Shown here piece after piece: positions 1 through 8,103 of a stretch of 64,000 nucleotides of DNA. This stretch comes from GCA-016699835 sp964543905 (GTDB taxonomy: Bacteria > Planctomycetota > Phycisphaerae > Phycisphaerales > UBA1924): the NCBI GenBank assembly GCA_964543905.1, contig CAZIZO010000010.1:52799-116798 (forward strand), read 5' to 3'. The position numbers were made by a program, and so were the translations under genes. Under the pieces are notes generated by a model. It was not told the DNA's origin. It saw only the letters and a program-made list of their open reading frames with translations, and ran no database searches. Each line of letters starts with the position of its first letter. Position 1 is the stretch's first letter.

Positions 1-77
1 CTCTCGTTCAGGCAATCTTGGTCATGACGGCACTCGCTCGGCCGACGAATAGACCAGCGAACCCATGCCGCGCCATC

Positions 78-1433
78 CTACCCGCGCACCGCCCGCAACG
101 CAATCGCCATCTCCCCCGCCGTGGCCGCCCGCACGCCCGCGTTGTCCCCGCAGCCCCCGCAGCCGCCCACGATGGCCCCCAGGCCGTCCCGACGCCCCAG
201 GGCGGCCACGGCGGCCACGGCGGGCCGCACGGTGCCCCCGACGCCCCGCAGGTCCCCCGCGAGCCCTCCAGGACCGCCGCCCCATCCGCCCCCGCCGCCG
301 GGCCCGCAGGGGTCGGTCCCGCAGTCCGGGTCGATCACCTCGATCGTCACGCTCGACCGCTGGACGACGCTGGCCGTGAAGGGGAGGGTGGGCAGTTGGC
401 GGTAGGCGAAGACCTCGGCGTAGTCCTCGTTCTTGATCAGGCTCGCGCACGAGCGGGCGATGGTGCGCACGTACGAGGCCGACGCGGTCGAATCGTCCCG
501 GATCGCGTCCCCGGCCCAGGAGCCCGAGAGGGGCCAGGTCCCCCCATCCGGGTTGGCGGTGCACTCTTCGTTCACGATCGCCGGCCCGTAGACGTCGTAG
601 TAGTTCCCGCCCGTCGGCCGGAACCAGAACCACGAGACGTCGAACGGCGAGCCCCAGCAGGCCTGCTCGGTGAGATCGTCATCGATCGTGACCACCCTGG
701 GCGGCACGACGAGGGTGCACCCATTGAGGGTCGTGGGGCCGCCCGGCTCCTCGCGCCGGCGCGTGCGGCGGATGAACGAGTTCCCCGCGCACTCGACGAC
801 GGGCCCGTCGCAGGTCGCGCCGTTGCGGGCCCGGTCGACGATGAACGAGCCCACGGCGTGGAAGGTGATGGCGTCGTCCACGTACATCTGCGCGTTCCCC
901 AGGAGCCCGCCGCAGTCCGGGGCGAAGAAGAGCGTCGGGATGCTCCGGAACGTCTGCGTGACGAGCAGGTCGTAGCGCAGGCGGAATCGCCTCCCCACGT
1001 TGCAGCAGACGACGGTGTCGCAGTCCACGGGCACGTCGAGCCGCATGCAGCACTCGGGGCAGGCGGGGCAGGGGGCGACGCCGCAGGCCCCGCAGGGGTA
1101 GGGGTCGAGGGTGTCCGGGGCGTCGATCGCCTCATCGGGATAGGCCAGGGCGATCTGGGCGGCGGTGAGCGGCTCCTGGGCCGTGTCGAGGCTCCAGCAC
1201 TCGAGCGTGCCCCCGGGCGAGAGCCGCTGGATCGTCGAGCACCCGCCGATCTTGGCGAGGAGCACCCAGAGCACGCGCTCGCGGTTGCAGCAGTCCGCCA
1301 CGCGGGCGTAGAGCGGCCCCCCGCCGTCCTCCCCGCAGCAGCAGGGGTCGGGCGTGGGCTGGGTGCGGGCCAGGAGAACCCTGCCGCCCTTCACCTTGAA
1401 CCGGCCGTCGTATCCGAGTTGCAGCTTGGGCAT
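78..1433 (-). CDS. Cysteine-rich phage tail-region protein, unknown function
   Basis: 451 aa. Not recognised. It has about 28 cysteines, unusual for a phage structural protein, many as adjacent or CxxC pairs (CCCGEDG, PCGACG, PCPACPECC), which suggests metal binding or disulfide cross-linking. The last 80 residues are Gly-rich. The start is the ATG at 1433, with no clear Shine-Dalgarno sequence. It is the leftmost gene of the tail operon, so a tail-tip, fibre or host-contact role is an inference from position only. Confidence 0.7.
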   Translation of the reverse strand: MPKLQLGYDGRFKVKGGRVLLARTQPTPDPCCCGEDGGGPLYARVADCCNRERVLWVLLAKIGGCSTIQRLSPGGTLECWSLDTAQEPLTAAQIALAYPDEAIDAPDTLDPYPCGACGVAPCPACPECCMRLDVPVDCDTVVCCNVGRRFRLRYDLLVTQTFRSIPTLFFAPDCGGLLGNAQMYVDDAITFHAVGSFIVDRARNGATCDGPVVECAGNSFIRRTRRREEPGGPTTLNGCTLVVPPRVVTIDDDLTEQACWGSPFDVSWFWFRPTGGNYYDVYGPAIVNEECTANPDGGTWPLSGSWAGDAIRDDSTASASYVRTIARSCASLIKNEDYAEVFAYRQLPTLPFTASVVQRSSVTIEVIDPDCGTDPCGPGGGGGWGGGPGGLAGDLRGVGGTVRPAVAAVAALGRRDGLGAIVGGCGGCGDNAGVRAATAGEMAIALRAVRG

Positions 1434-1516
1434 GGCGTGTGGAGCGCCGGGGCGACCATCCGGCGCCGGAGGCCCCAGGGGCTGGGGCACGCCGACGCCG
1501 GCACGAAAGGGCCTTC

Positions 1517-2320
1517 TCAGCGCTGCACGATGACCTCGCGCCCGCGCGGGCGGTTCGTCGTACTGACCGTGAGGAGCGAGTCGGTGGACACGTTCTTGAT
1601 GATGGTGACCCCGGGCTCGATGTTGAGCGTGGTGATGGTGATCGGGAAGGTCAGGCCGGTCAGGTCGATCGTGCCCCCGTTGGCGTTGAGCGTGGTGATG
1701 TTCCCGCACTCGCGCAGATTGAGCGTCCCGCCCGGCTCGACGGTGACGGTCCCCGGGCTCACGCGGCTGTCGTCGATCGTGCAGACGCCGGCGTACACGT
1801 TGAGCGTGGTCACGTCGCGCCGCAGGAGCACGCTCCCGCCGCGCATGGTGGCGAGCGTGAGCGCCGTGGCGTTGTACGGGACGTCGGTCGTCCCCCCGGT
1901 CGTGTACAGGTTGGTCACGATCGCCTGGTCGCTGAAGGAGAGGAGCCCGTTGCGGTTGAGGGCGACGGTGACGGTTCCCTGGCCGACGTAGAGGGCGCCC
2001 CCGCTCACGGGGTTGTTCTCGATGGAGTAGAGCACGCCCGCGCCGCTCGCGGCCTTGATGCGGACGACCTTGCTCCCGCCCTCGTTGATGATCTTGCCCG
2101 TGCCGCCCTGGTTCACGGTCAGGATGGCGTCGGTCGTGAAGGCCCCGGTAAAGCCTCCGGTGATGCGGAAGGACAGGAGGTCGTTCGCCGACAAGTCCAT
2201 GCTGTTCGCGAACTGGCTGGCAAACTTGTTGATCACGACGTCCGAGCCGGCGGCGGGCACGGCACTGCCAAGGGCGATCGTGAGGTCGGTCGAGTCGACG
2301 GCGTTGTACACATAGGCCAT
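1517..2320 (-). CDS. Repetitive beta-rich tail protein (fibre/spike-like)
   Basis: 267 aa. The sequence is a succession of short hydrophobic strands separated by Gly/Asn/Thr turns with recurring patterns such as TTLNVYAG, TTLNANGG and TTLNIEPG, as expected for a solenoid or beta-helix. Such folds are common in phage fibres and spikes, and the gene lies among the last tail genes. The ATG start has a good ribosome site (AGGAG eight bases upstream). No catalytic motif or chaperone domain was seen. Receptor binding is inferred, not shown. Confidence 0.7.
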   Translation of the reverse strand: MAYVYNAVDSTDLTIALGSAVPAAGSDVVINKFASQFANSMDLSANDLLSFRITGGFTGAFTTDAILTVNQGGTGKIINEGGSKVVRIKAASGAGVLYSIENNPVSGGALYVGQGTVTVALNRNGLLSFSDQAIVTNLYTTGGTTDVPYNATALTLATMRGGSVLLRRDVTTLNVYAGVCTIDDSRVSPGTVTVEPGGTLNLRECGNITTLNANGGTIDLTGLTFPITITTLNIEPGVTIIKNVSTDSLLTVSTTNRPRGREVIVQR

Positions 2321-2335
2321 GGTTCAATCTCCTGC

Positions 2336-2398
2336 GGTGCGGGGCTGGGACAGGTGGGTGGGGGGTGTGGGGGTGTGGGGGTGGACGAAAGGGGCGAC
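2336..2398 (+). other. G-tract intergenic segment (C-rich in the phage mRNA)
   Basis: Between two tail genes the plus strand carries repeated runs of three to six G separated by one or two other bases; the transcribed RNA is therefore C-rich and G-poor. Similar segments fill most gaps of the structural operon. Possible roles are a Rho loading site in the RNA or a quadruplex in the template; neither is shown. Confidence 0.5.
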
Positions 2399-2411
2399 GC
2401 CGGCCGCGGAT

Positions 2412-2756
2412 TTAGTCCAGGTCCTGCGTCACGGCGATCTCGGCGGTGGCAAATCCGGTGGTGTTCGAGCCGCTTTTCACGACGGCGATCCGGGAGACGC
2501 CGCGCATCTCCTCCTCGGAGATCTGCACGACGGCGGTGGCGGTGGTGAGCGCCTTGGCCGTGGCGAAGTCGACGTACGGCAGCGCGTCCCCGGGGTCGAT
2601 CATGACCTTAAGGGAGTCCGAGGCGTGGAAGGTCCCGTGCCCGGCGACGAAGGCCACGCGGGCGGCGACCCCCTCGGCCACGTCGAAGAGTGCGGCCTTG
2701 TTGGGCTCGGTCAGGACGAAGCCCAGGGCCTGCTGTCGGGTTCGTGCGGTGCTCAC
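2412..2756 (-). CDS. Small tail-region protein, unknown function
   Basis: 114 aa. Not recognised. The likely start is the GTG at 2756, whose second to fourth bases form the TGA stop of the upstream gene (GTGA overlap), implying translational coupling. The protein is soluble and of mixed alpha/beta character, with no cysteines or membrane segment. By position between the tape-measure-like gene and the beta-rich tail protein it may be a minor tail or tail-tip component. Confidence 0.65.
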   Translation of the reverse strand: MSTARTRQQALGFVLTEPNKAALFDVAEGVAARVAFVAGHGTFHASDSLKVMIDPGDALPYVDFATAKALTTATAVVQISEEEMRGVSRIAVVKSGSNTTGFATAEIAVTQDLD

Positions 2757-3325
2757 GCGATGCCTCCGGATGGTGGTGGAACGGGCGCCGGCGAGATGGC
2801 GACGCCTCCCACGGCGCCCCCGCCCCGGCCCTTGATGGCGGCCAGCACGAGCTCCTCCCGCGTCGGCGCGGGCCTCGCCACCGCCGGCGGCGGGTCGGGG
2901 CAGACGGTCGTCAGGAACTTTTCCTTCAGCACGATCGCGTCGACGTCGTAGCGGCCGCCGCCGGCAAACTCGCGCACCATCCAGCAGAAGGAGCCCACGG
3001 GCGCCGGCCTCATGAGGATGCCCGGCCCTTCGAAGAGCCGATAGCCCGGGCGATGCCCGTCGAGCACCCAGTTGGGGTTGGGGATGGCGCGGATGGTGTA
3101 CGTGCAGTCCGGCTCCTCGATCTCCATCGCCGCGGGCGCCGCCGTCACGCGGGCGGGGATGAGGACCATCTGGGGGTTCCGGAGGAGCTCGACGATGCCG
3201 ACGGCCCCGAAGAGGCCCTTGATGCCGCGGCCGCCCCTGAGGCCGCCGCGCAGGGCGTCGACGACCGAGTTGTGGTCGGCGGCGCGGAGGTCGTCGCCCG
3301 TGCGGACGTATCGTGGGGGTGGCAT
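2753..3325 (-). CDS. Tail-region protein, unknown function
   Basis: 190 aa. Not recognised. It begins MPPPRYVRTGDDLRAADHN, has a Gly/Arg-rich stretch near residues 25-37 and a Pro-rich C-terminus. The opening resembles the short N-terminal segment many phage tail proteins use for docking, but this is only an impression. No convincing ribosome site precedes the ATG. It overlaps the next gene by four bases (GTGA), so the two are probably translated together. Confidence 0.65.
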   Translation of the reverse strand: MPPPRYVRTGDDLRAADHNSVVDALRGGLRGGRGIKGLFGAVGIVELLRNPQMVLIPARVTAAPAAMEIEEPDCTYTIRAIPNPNWVLDGHRPGYRLFEGPGILMRPAPVGSFCWMVREFAGGGRYDVDAIVLKEKFLTTVCPDPPPAVARPAPTREELVLAAIKGRGGGAVGGVAISPAPVPPPSGGIA

Positions 3326-3351
3326 GTTCGAAAGGTGGGTGGAAGGATGGT

Positions 3352-4179
3352 CTATTCGAACAAGCCCGTCCAATCGGCGCTGGGAACGACGCGCGATTCC
3401 ATGATGGCGAGGACGTCTCCGCTCTCGTTCTTCCGCTCCCAGACGTACTTCCAGCTGAGCTCCCCGCGCGAGCGCACGGCGATCGTGTGCGTGACGACGA
3501 GGAGGTCCCCGTCCTGGGCGAGCTCGTAGCCCTTGTAGAGGCACTCCCCGGGCCCCTTCTGGCGCTGGAGCGTGGTGCGCAGGACGGGCGGGAAGGAGAC
3601 GTTCCCGCGGTTGGTGTGGCAGGGGTCCCCGAGGGCGTCGTAGCGGTCCAGGTCGGGCGCTCCCCGGCGCTCGTCGTAGGCGACGCTGACGAGGTAGTCG
3701 GTGACGACGGCGGGCCGCGTCGTCCCCTCGCCGTTGTGGATCTGGGCGGCCTGCTCGTCGGGCACGTCGTCCTCGTCCACCGGGAGCGTGATGGGCTGGG
3801 TCTCGAGGCTCGTCCGCACGAGGCACCATCGATCGAGGTGCGCCTGGGGCCTTGGGGGCTCGTTGCCCCCGCCGCCGACGCTGCTCAAGCTCTGGTAGCG
3901 GACGGGAACGTAGGTGAGCCCGCCGCCGGTGCCGTCTCCGCGGTCCGTGCCGCCCACGCGTTCGGTGGGGCCGACGTCGGTGACGACGCACAGGCGGAGC
4001 TCCTCCTCCAGGCTGTAGGGGTCCCCGATCTTGGGGAGGCCGGGGGCAAAGAGGGCGACGTGCTCGAGGTCGCTGTTGACCTCGAAGTAGCGCAGGCCCT
4101 CGAAGCCGGCGCGTGAGCGCTTGAGATAGCCGGCCTTCCCGTTGACGGTGTCGCGGAACTCTTTGGCTTCGATGGGCAT
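3352..4179 (-). CDS. Tail-region protein, unknown function
   Basis: 275 aa. Not recognised. Soluble, beta-rich, with a Gly/Thr-rich loop around residues 78-108. It lies directly downstream of the tape-measure-like gene, the usual place for distal tail or baseplate-hub proteins of siphoviruses, so such a role is an inference from order. The ATG has an AAGG ribosome site five bases away. Confidence 0.65.
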   Translation of the reverse strand: MPIEAKEFRDTVNGKAGYLKRSRAGFEGLRYFEVNSDLEHVALFAPGLPKIGDPYSLEEELRLCVVTDVGPTERVGGTDRGDGTGGGLTYVPVRYQSLSSVGGGGNEPPRPQAHLDRWCLVRTSLETQPITLPVDEDDVPDEQAAQIHNGEGTTRPAVVTDYLVSVAYDERRGAPDLDRYDALGDPCHTNRGNVSFPPVLRTTLQRQKGPGECLYKGYELAQDGDLLVVTHTIAVRSRGELSWKYVWERKNESGDVLAIMESRVVPSADWTGLFE

Positions 4180-4221
4180 GGTCGCCTTGGGGTGGGTCGT
4201 GGTGCGCCGCGCTCGGCGTGC

Positions 4222-5448
4222 TTACTGGTACGTCGCCCGCTGGGCCTTGGCCGTGTTCTCGCGGATCGATCGCAGCTCGCCGATCATCTTGTCGAACTTC
4301 CTCTGCGCCTCCCGGCGGTCGGCTTTTTCATCGTCCTTCCCCTTGGCGAAGACCTGCAGCGGGTTCACGGAGGAGCCCAGGGCGATGCCGCGTCCCGGGC
4401 CGGCGCCGCCGCGGAAGGCGCGGAGGAGGCCGAGCTCGGCGTCCCGCTGCTCCAGGATGAGCGCCGAGGCGCGGGCGCGGTCCTCTTCCAGAAGGGCCTT
4501 GTCGGCGGCGAGGTCGCGGAGCTGCTTGTCGTAGCGGAGCTGGGCCTCGGCGACCTGGAGCTGGCGCTGGCTGGCCTCGAGGCCGAAGATCCGCATCGCG
4601 TTCCCCTCGGCGAGCTCGGCGAAGCCCTCGCGGGCGAGCTGGCGTTCTTGGGCGGCGGTCTCGATCCGCTGGCGGACGGCCTCGCGTCCGGTGATGTCGT
4701 CGACGGCCTGGCGTTCGCGCTCGGCGAGCACCGATTGCTGGGCGCTCAATCGCACCGACCTCGCGAGGCGGTCGGCCTCGTCCTTGCGTCCGGCCTTTTC
4801 GAGCTTGGTGCGCAGCTCGGCGATCTCCTCCAGGCCTCGCTTCTCCTCGAGGGCCGCGCGGGCCTGCACGGCGGCCATGCGGGCGGTGGCGCCCTGCACG
4901 CGAGAGAGGCGCTCGGCCTCCAGCTCGTCGCGCCGGCGTCGGGCCTGGAGGACCAGGTCCATCGCCTCCTGCTCCTTGCGGGCGGCGGTCTGGGCCTTGA
5001 TGTCCTCGTTGGTCTGCGATTCGCCGAAGAGCCCGGACATGAGCGAGGCGGCGACGTCGACGATCTCATCGCGGACGTAGCGCAGCTTGCTCACGGCCCC
5101 GTCGAAGATCGAGGTGAGGCCCGAGATGTCGCGGCCGATGTCGTTCCAGAGCCCGCGGTTGGCGGCGTGGAATCGCTCGACCTCGGCGGCGGCGAAGGAG
5201 TTCTGCCGGGCGTAATCGGAGAGTGCCCTGGTCGCCAGGCCGATGGAGCTTCCGCCGGCGGTAAAGGCGGACTTGACGAGCTGGTCGATGCCGAGGATCC
5301 TCTGCCGAGCCTGCCCGTAGAGCGTGTCGAAGGCGTTGCCCTGCCGCTCCATCGCCTGGCCATGCCGCGTCGCCTGGGCTTCGATGCGTCGGAATCCGGC
5401 GGCGACCTCGGCGTCGTTGATGCCGTAGGTGGCCATGAAATCGGGCAT
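4222..5448 (-). CDS. Tape-measure-like tail protein (short)
   Basis: 408 aa. From about residue 120 to 330 the sequence is long Glu/Arg/Ala/Leu-rich helix with heptad character, typical of tape-measure coiled coils, preceded by a helical segment with small residues (AFTAGGSSIGLATRALSDY). It follows the tail chaperone genes and one intervening gene, the canonical place for a tape measure. It is much shorter than usual tape measures (700-2000 aa), so the tail would be short or this is only part of the system. The ATG has a strong site (GGGAGGT seven bases upstream). Confidence 0.6.
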   Translation of the reverse strand: MPDFMATYGINDAEVAAGFRRIEAQATRHGQAMERQGNAFDTLYGQARQRILGIDQLVKSAFTAGGSSIGLATRALSDYARQNSFAAAEVERFHAANRGLWNDIGRDISGLTSIFDGAVSKLRYVRDEIVDVAASLMSGLFGESQTNEDIKAQTAARKEQEAMDLVLQARRRRDELEAERLSRVQGATARMAAVQARAALEEKRGLEEIAELRTKLEKAGRKDEADRLARSVRLSAQQSVLAERERQAVDDITGREAVRQRIETAAQERQLAREGFAELAEGNAMRIFGLEASQRQLQVAEAQLRYDKQLRDLAADKALLEEDRARASALILEQRDAELGLLRAFRGGAGPGRGIALGSSVNPLQVFAKGKDDEKADRREAQRKFDKMIGELRSIRENTAKAQRATYQ

Positions 5449-5453
5449 GCGTG

Positions 5454-6209
5454 CTACCTCCCGGCGAGGAACCGCTCGCGTGCGGCTCCCTGGACGCGGT
5501 TGACGTTGGAGATCCCCTTGACGTACTTGGCGGGCGCCGCGGCCTTGATGCGGCCGCTGGCGGCCAGGTTCCCGAAGGCCCGGCTCAGGACGCGGTCGCG
5601 GGCCTCGACGAAGGCGGTGTGGGGCTCGAGGTTGAGGATCCTGGCCTGGGTGCTCGAGGCGCGGTCGACGATCGATCCGCGCCCGCCGTAGGGCCTGGGG
5701 CGAACGGTCACGAGGTGGCGGCCCGAAGACCTGAGCGGGTCGAAGGCCCACCGCAAGGGGCTCATGATGATGCCGTACGGGGCGGCGCGGAACTTCTCCA
5801 GCTCCTCGCGGGCGCGGGTCTGGAGGTTCTGCGCCTTGACGAGCTTCTGCCGCAGGGCTCGATATCCGGCGGCCCGTCCGCGGCGTGAGCCATCGGGGTA
5901 TCGCTCGGCGAGGGTGGTGCGGGCCTGCTGGGCCTGCCGGGTCCAGAAGTCGTACTGCTCGGCCAGGACCTGGATCGCCCGCCCGATGTACCGGGACCGC
6001 TGGAGATCATCCAAGTATGTGTTATGGCCGATCTGCTGGAAGGCGATCTGGTAGCCGCGCAGGAATCGCCCGGTGTCGTAGGAGCGGGAGAAGTTGATCC
6101 ATCGGGAGAGGTCATGCCCGATGGAGCGCAGGGCATCATGGCGGGCGGCCTTGCGGGCGGAACGCATCCGCTCCATCTTGCGTCGGAACTCCTGGTCGTC
6201 GAACTTCAC
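5454..6209 (-). CDS. Tail-region protein, unknown function
   Basis: 251 aa, Arg-rich and basic, with a helical N-terminal half (RRKMERMRSARKAARHDALR) and a likely beta-rich C-terminal half. Not recognised. The start is taken at the GTG at 6209, since GGAG lies eight bases upstream and there is no in-frame ATG nearby. It sits between the tail chaperone and the tape-measure-like gene, but a plus-strand two-gene insertion now separates it from the chaperone; its own leader overlaps the promoter of that insertion. Confidence 0.65.
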   Translation of the reverse strand: MKFDDQEFRRKMERMRSARKAARHDALRSIGHDLSRWINFSRSYDTGRFLRGYQIAFQQIGHNTYLDDLQRSRYIGRAIQVLAEQYDFWTRQAQQARTTLAERYPDGSRRGRAAGYRALRQKLVKAQNLQTRAREELEKFRAAPYGIIMSPLRWAFDPLRSSGRHLVTVRPRPYGGRGSIVDRASSTQARILNLEPHTAFVEARDRVLSRAFGNLAASGRIKAAAPAKYVKGISNVNRVQGAARERFLAGR

Positions 6210-6232
6210 GCCATCCGCTCCACGGCCGTCTC

Positions 6233-6241
6233 TGGTATGAT
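6233..6241 (+). promoter_or_regulatory. Extended -10 promoter of the plus-strand moron cassette
   Basis: TGG followed by TATGAT is an extended -10 element (TGn-TATAAT with one mismatch), about 38 bases before the first gene of the cassette. There is no good -35, which is normal for extended -10 promoters. It points against the surrounding tail operon. AAGGGG lies six bases before the start codon. Confidence 0.55.
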
Positions 6242-6279
6242 CCCTCCGGCCGCCTGGGGGGCTGCCCAAGGGGACACGC

Positions 6280-6474
6280 ATGCGCAATCTGATCTGCCCG
6301 AACGTGAACTGCGGGTACACGGGCAAGCCCGCTCGCCGGGCCCGCGGCTCGATCCTGGTCGGCCTGGTGCTGTGCTGCTTCTTCCTCGTGCCGGGCATCC
6401 TGTACTTCCTCTTCCGGGGCGGCTACCGGTACTCCTGCCCGAAGTGCGGCGTGCAGGTCGGGGTGGATGCATGA
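6280..6474 (+). CDS. Small membrane zinc-ribbon protein (LITAF-like layout), moron gene 1
   Basis: 64 aa. It has two cysteine knuckles, CPNVNC near the N-terminus and CPKC near the C-terminus, separated by one hydrophobic segment of about 20 residues. This is the layout of LITAF-type and related membrane-anchored zinc ribbons, in which the hydrophobic segment dips into the membrane between the metal-binding pairs. It is on the opposite strand from all neighbouring phage genes, has its own promoter and is coupled to the next gene by an ATGA overlap. A role in the lysogen, such as superinfection exclusion, is a guess. Confidence 0.75.
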   Translation: MRNLICPNVNCGYTGKPARRARGSILVGLVLCCFFLVPGILYFLFRGGYRYSCPKCGVQVGVDA

Positions 6475-6857
6475 GCACCTTTACGGTTCTGGGGGTGGAT
6501 GCGTCGACCCGCAGGGAGCGCGTGGTCGTGGTCGAGGCGGGCACGGAGGACGGGGCTGCCGAGCTGGCGCTGGAGCAGGGGCTGTCGCAGGTCAAGGCGG
6601 TGCGCCCCTTCGAAGAGTCGCGGCCCGCGCGCCCGGATCTCGCGGCCACTCCGTGGACGCCCACGCGGCCGCGGGATCTGGCCGACGCGGTCGCCCGCGG
6701 CGTCTTCGGCGGGATCGCCGGCATCCTGCTGACGGTGATGTGGTCCGTGCTGCTCACGCTCGTGGTCTTTCCGCCTCAAGAGGCCATCCTGCCCGCGGCG
6801 ATCCTGATCACCGCCGTCGTCGTGCTCTGGTCCGTGCTCTCTCGCCTGCGGCGCTAG
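6471..6857 (+). CDS. Membrane protein, moron gene 2
   Basis: 128 aa. An N-terminal soluble domain of about 80 residues (pattern F-T-V-G-V-D-A-S-T ... A-L-E-Q-G) is followed by two transmembrane helices near residues 83-103 and 106-124. The start ATG overlaps the previous stop (ATGA). Its TAG stop shares bases with the TAG stop of the convergent tail chaperone product (a CTAG at 6854-6857), so the two transcription units collide exactly end to end. Function unknown; the pair may form one membrane complex. Confidence 0.75.
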   Translation: MSTFTVLGVDASTRRERVVVVEAGTEDGAAELALEQGLSQVKAVRPFEESRPARPDLAATPWTPTRPRDLADAVARGVFGGIAGILLTVMWSVLLTLVVFPPQEAILPAAILITAVVVLWSVLSRLRR

Positions 6858-7509
6858 TCCCTCTGGCGGTCCTCCAGGTCGCTCATGACGCGATCGAAGG
6901 CCAGGAGCATGGCCTCCTCGTCGCGGGTGAGGGCGGCGAGGTAGGTCCGCCAGTCCTGGCCGAAGCGGGCCGCGGCCCGCATCAGCACGAAGGTCCGGGT
7001 GAGGGCGTAGGTTCGTGGGAGGGTGAGGACGCCGTCGGGTCGCCGGACGACGGGCCGTCCATCGCCGGCGACGATGAGTTTCCCAGGGCCTTCTCCTCGG
7101 CCTTGCCCGACAGGAGGTCCTGCAGCTTGGCGAGGCTCCCCAGCTCCTGGTCGGTGAAGGCCTGCCGCAGCTCGAGCGCGGCCTTCTTGGGGTCGATGAG
7201 GGCGCTCTTGCCGTCGGTCGTCTCCCACTCCAGGCCCACGCCCACCTCGGCGATCGAGCAGAGGGCCGACCACTCGCTGAGCTTGCGGCGGTGCTCCTCG
7301 TTGGCCTCGTCGGGCTGCGGGACGGGCATGGGCGTCGCCACGCTGCCCTTGCGGGAGAGGCTGGTCAAGGGGGCCATCGGGCGGGGGAGCATCTCCCGCA
7401 CGCGGGCGCTCTCGGCGGCGCTCACGGCGCGGAGCGTGACGCTCCTGCCGCGGAGCATGATGGTGGTCGAGGCGAGAGGGTCGGAAAAGTCCAGGAGCTT
7501 GAGCGGCAC
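6854..7509 (-). CDS. Tail assembly chaperone, long -1 frameshift product (lambda GT type)
   Basis: About 218 aa: 144 codons of the upstream frame up to the slippery site at 7078-7084, then 74 residues in the -1 frame ending at 6854 (LIVAGDG ... DLEDRQRD). Many long-tailed phages make a short and a long chaperone this way; both coat the tape measure while the tail tube assembles. The frame change is -1, as expected, and the downstream frame has no start of its own. The fixed ratio of short to long product is known for lambda and inferred here. Confidence 0.8.
6982..7509 (-). CDS. Tail assembly chaperone, short product (lambda G type)
   Basis: 175 aa when translated without frameshifting. The start is the GTG at 7509 with AAAGGG six bases upstream. 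The body is helical and acidic; the tail after the slip site is Ser/Pro-rich and looks non-functional, as expected for the unshifted end. It lies between the tail tube candidate and the tape-measure-like gene, the standard position. Sequence identity to known chaperones is not claimed; the call rests on position, size and the frameshift signal. Confidence 0.8.
   Translation of the reverse strand: MPLKLLDFSDPLASTTIMLRGRSVTLRAVSAAESARVREMLPRPMAPLTSLSRKGSVATPMPVPQPDEANEEHRRKLSEWSALCSIAEVGVGLEWETTDGKSALIDPKKAALELRQAFTDQELGSLAKLQDLLSGKAEEKALGNSSSPAMDGPSSGDPTASSPSHEPTPSPGPSC
7078..7084 (-). promoter_or_regulatory. Programmed -1 frameshift slippery heptamer GGGAAAC
   Basis: On the minus strand the zero-frame codons read CTG GGA AAC, giving the X-XXY-YYZ heptamer G-GGA-AAC, nearly the lambda G/GT signal (GGGAAAG). 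Slipping back one base gives GGG AAA CTC ATC and opens the 74-codon downstream frame. Confidence 0.85.
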
Positions 7510-7526
7510 AACGTTCCCTTTCGTGG

Positions 7527-7567
7527 AGGGGAGGGGAGGGGAGGGGTGGGGTGGGTGGGGGGGCGAG
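7527..7567 (+). other. Strong G-tract intergenic segment, quadruplex-capable
   Basis: The plus strand carries seven consecutive G runs of three to seven bases split by single A or T bases, a clear quadruplex-forming pattern, between the tail tube candidate and the tail chaperone. The phage mRNA here is C-rich. It is the most regular of the G-tract gaps in the operon. Confidence 0.55.
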
Positions 7568-7579
7568 CGACGGATGGGG

Positions 7580-8044
7580 CTAGACGGCCGCGCAGGTGGG
7601 GCCGGTCACGCACTTGAACTTGAGCGTGAGCTTGTCGTGCTCGTTCATGGCGCCGGTCTCCCACTGCGGAGCCTCGGCGAAGAACGCGTCGGTCGTCTCG
7701 AGCTTGTCTCCAGTGGCCGAGGTCTCGTAGTCGGGCACGTAGACGGTGATGGTCCCGGTCTTGACCTTGTCGTCCGCGGCCACCTCGACCGTGGTGAAGA
7801 GTCCATAGACCCCGGCGTCCATCGAGCCGCCGTACACCTGGAACTCGATCTCGCCGTAGGTTCGGTCCCCCTTGTGGGGAACGAGGGCGGCAGAGCGGTC
7901 GTTCCGCTCGATGGGCGGGGTGAACGCCGGCTTCACCTTGAGCGAGCCGGCCACGTAGTTCTTGACGACGAGCGCGCTGCCGAAGTTCAGGGTGAGCGTG
8001 CCGCCGTGGTTGAAGCGGTGGATGACGTCGTTGATGTCGGCCAT
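7580..8044 (-). CDS. Probable major tail tube protein
   Basis: 154 aa, beta-rich and soluble, immediately before the tail chaperone pair, where siphoviruses encode the tail tube subunit. Size fits the family (about 140-250 aa). No diagnostic motif was recognised, so the call rests on order, size and predicted beta content. Start ATG at 8044 has AGGAG nine bases upstream. The gap on each side contains a G-tract segment. Confidence 0.6.
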   Translation of the reverse strand: MADINDVIHRFNHGGTLTLNFGSALVVKNYVAGSLKVKPAFTPPIERNDRSAALVPHKGDRTYGEIEFQVYGGSMDAGVYGLFTTVEVAADDKVKTGTITVYVPDYETSATGDKLETTDAFFAEAPQWETGAMNEHDKLTLKFKCVTGPTCAAV

Positions 8045-8103
8045 GGCTGTGGGCTCCTGTCGTGCGTGGCGGATGGATGGGGGCGGGTGGGGGTGGGGGT
8101 TGG

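Noticed and set aside
22..633. Minus-strand 203-codon ORF overlapping the Cys-rich tail gene
   Set aside because: Arg/Gly-rich out-of-frame reading of the same DNA, no ribosome site.
18..1991. Long plus-strand ORFs opposite the phage structural genes (several of 300-700 codons)
   Set aside because: High-GC shadow frames. They are Pro/Arg/Gly/Val-rich with no motifs and run antisense to recognisable phage genes.
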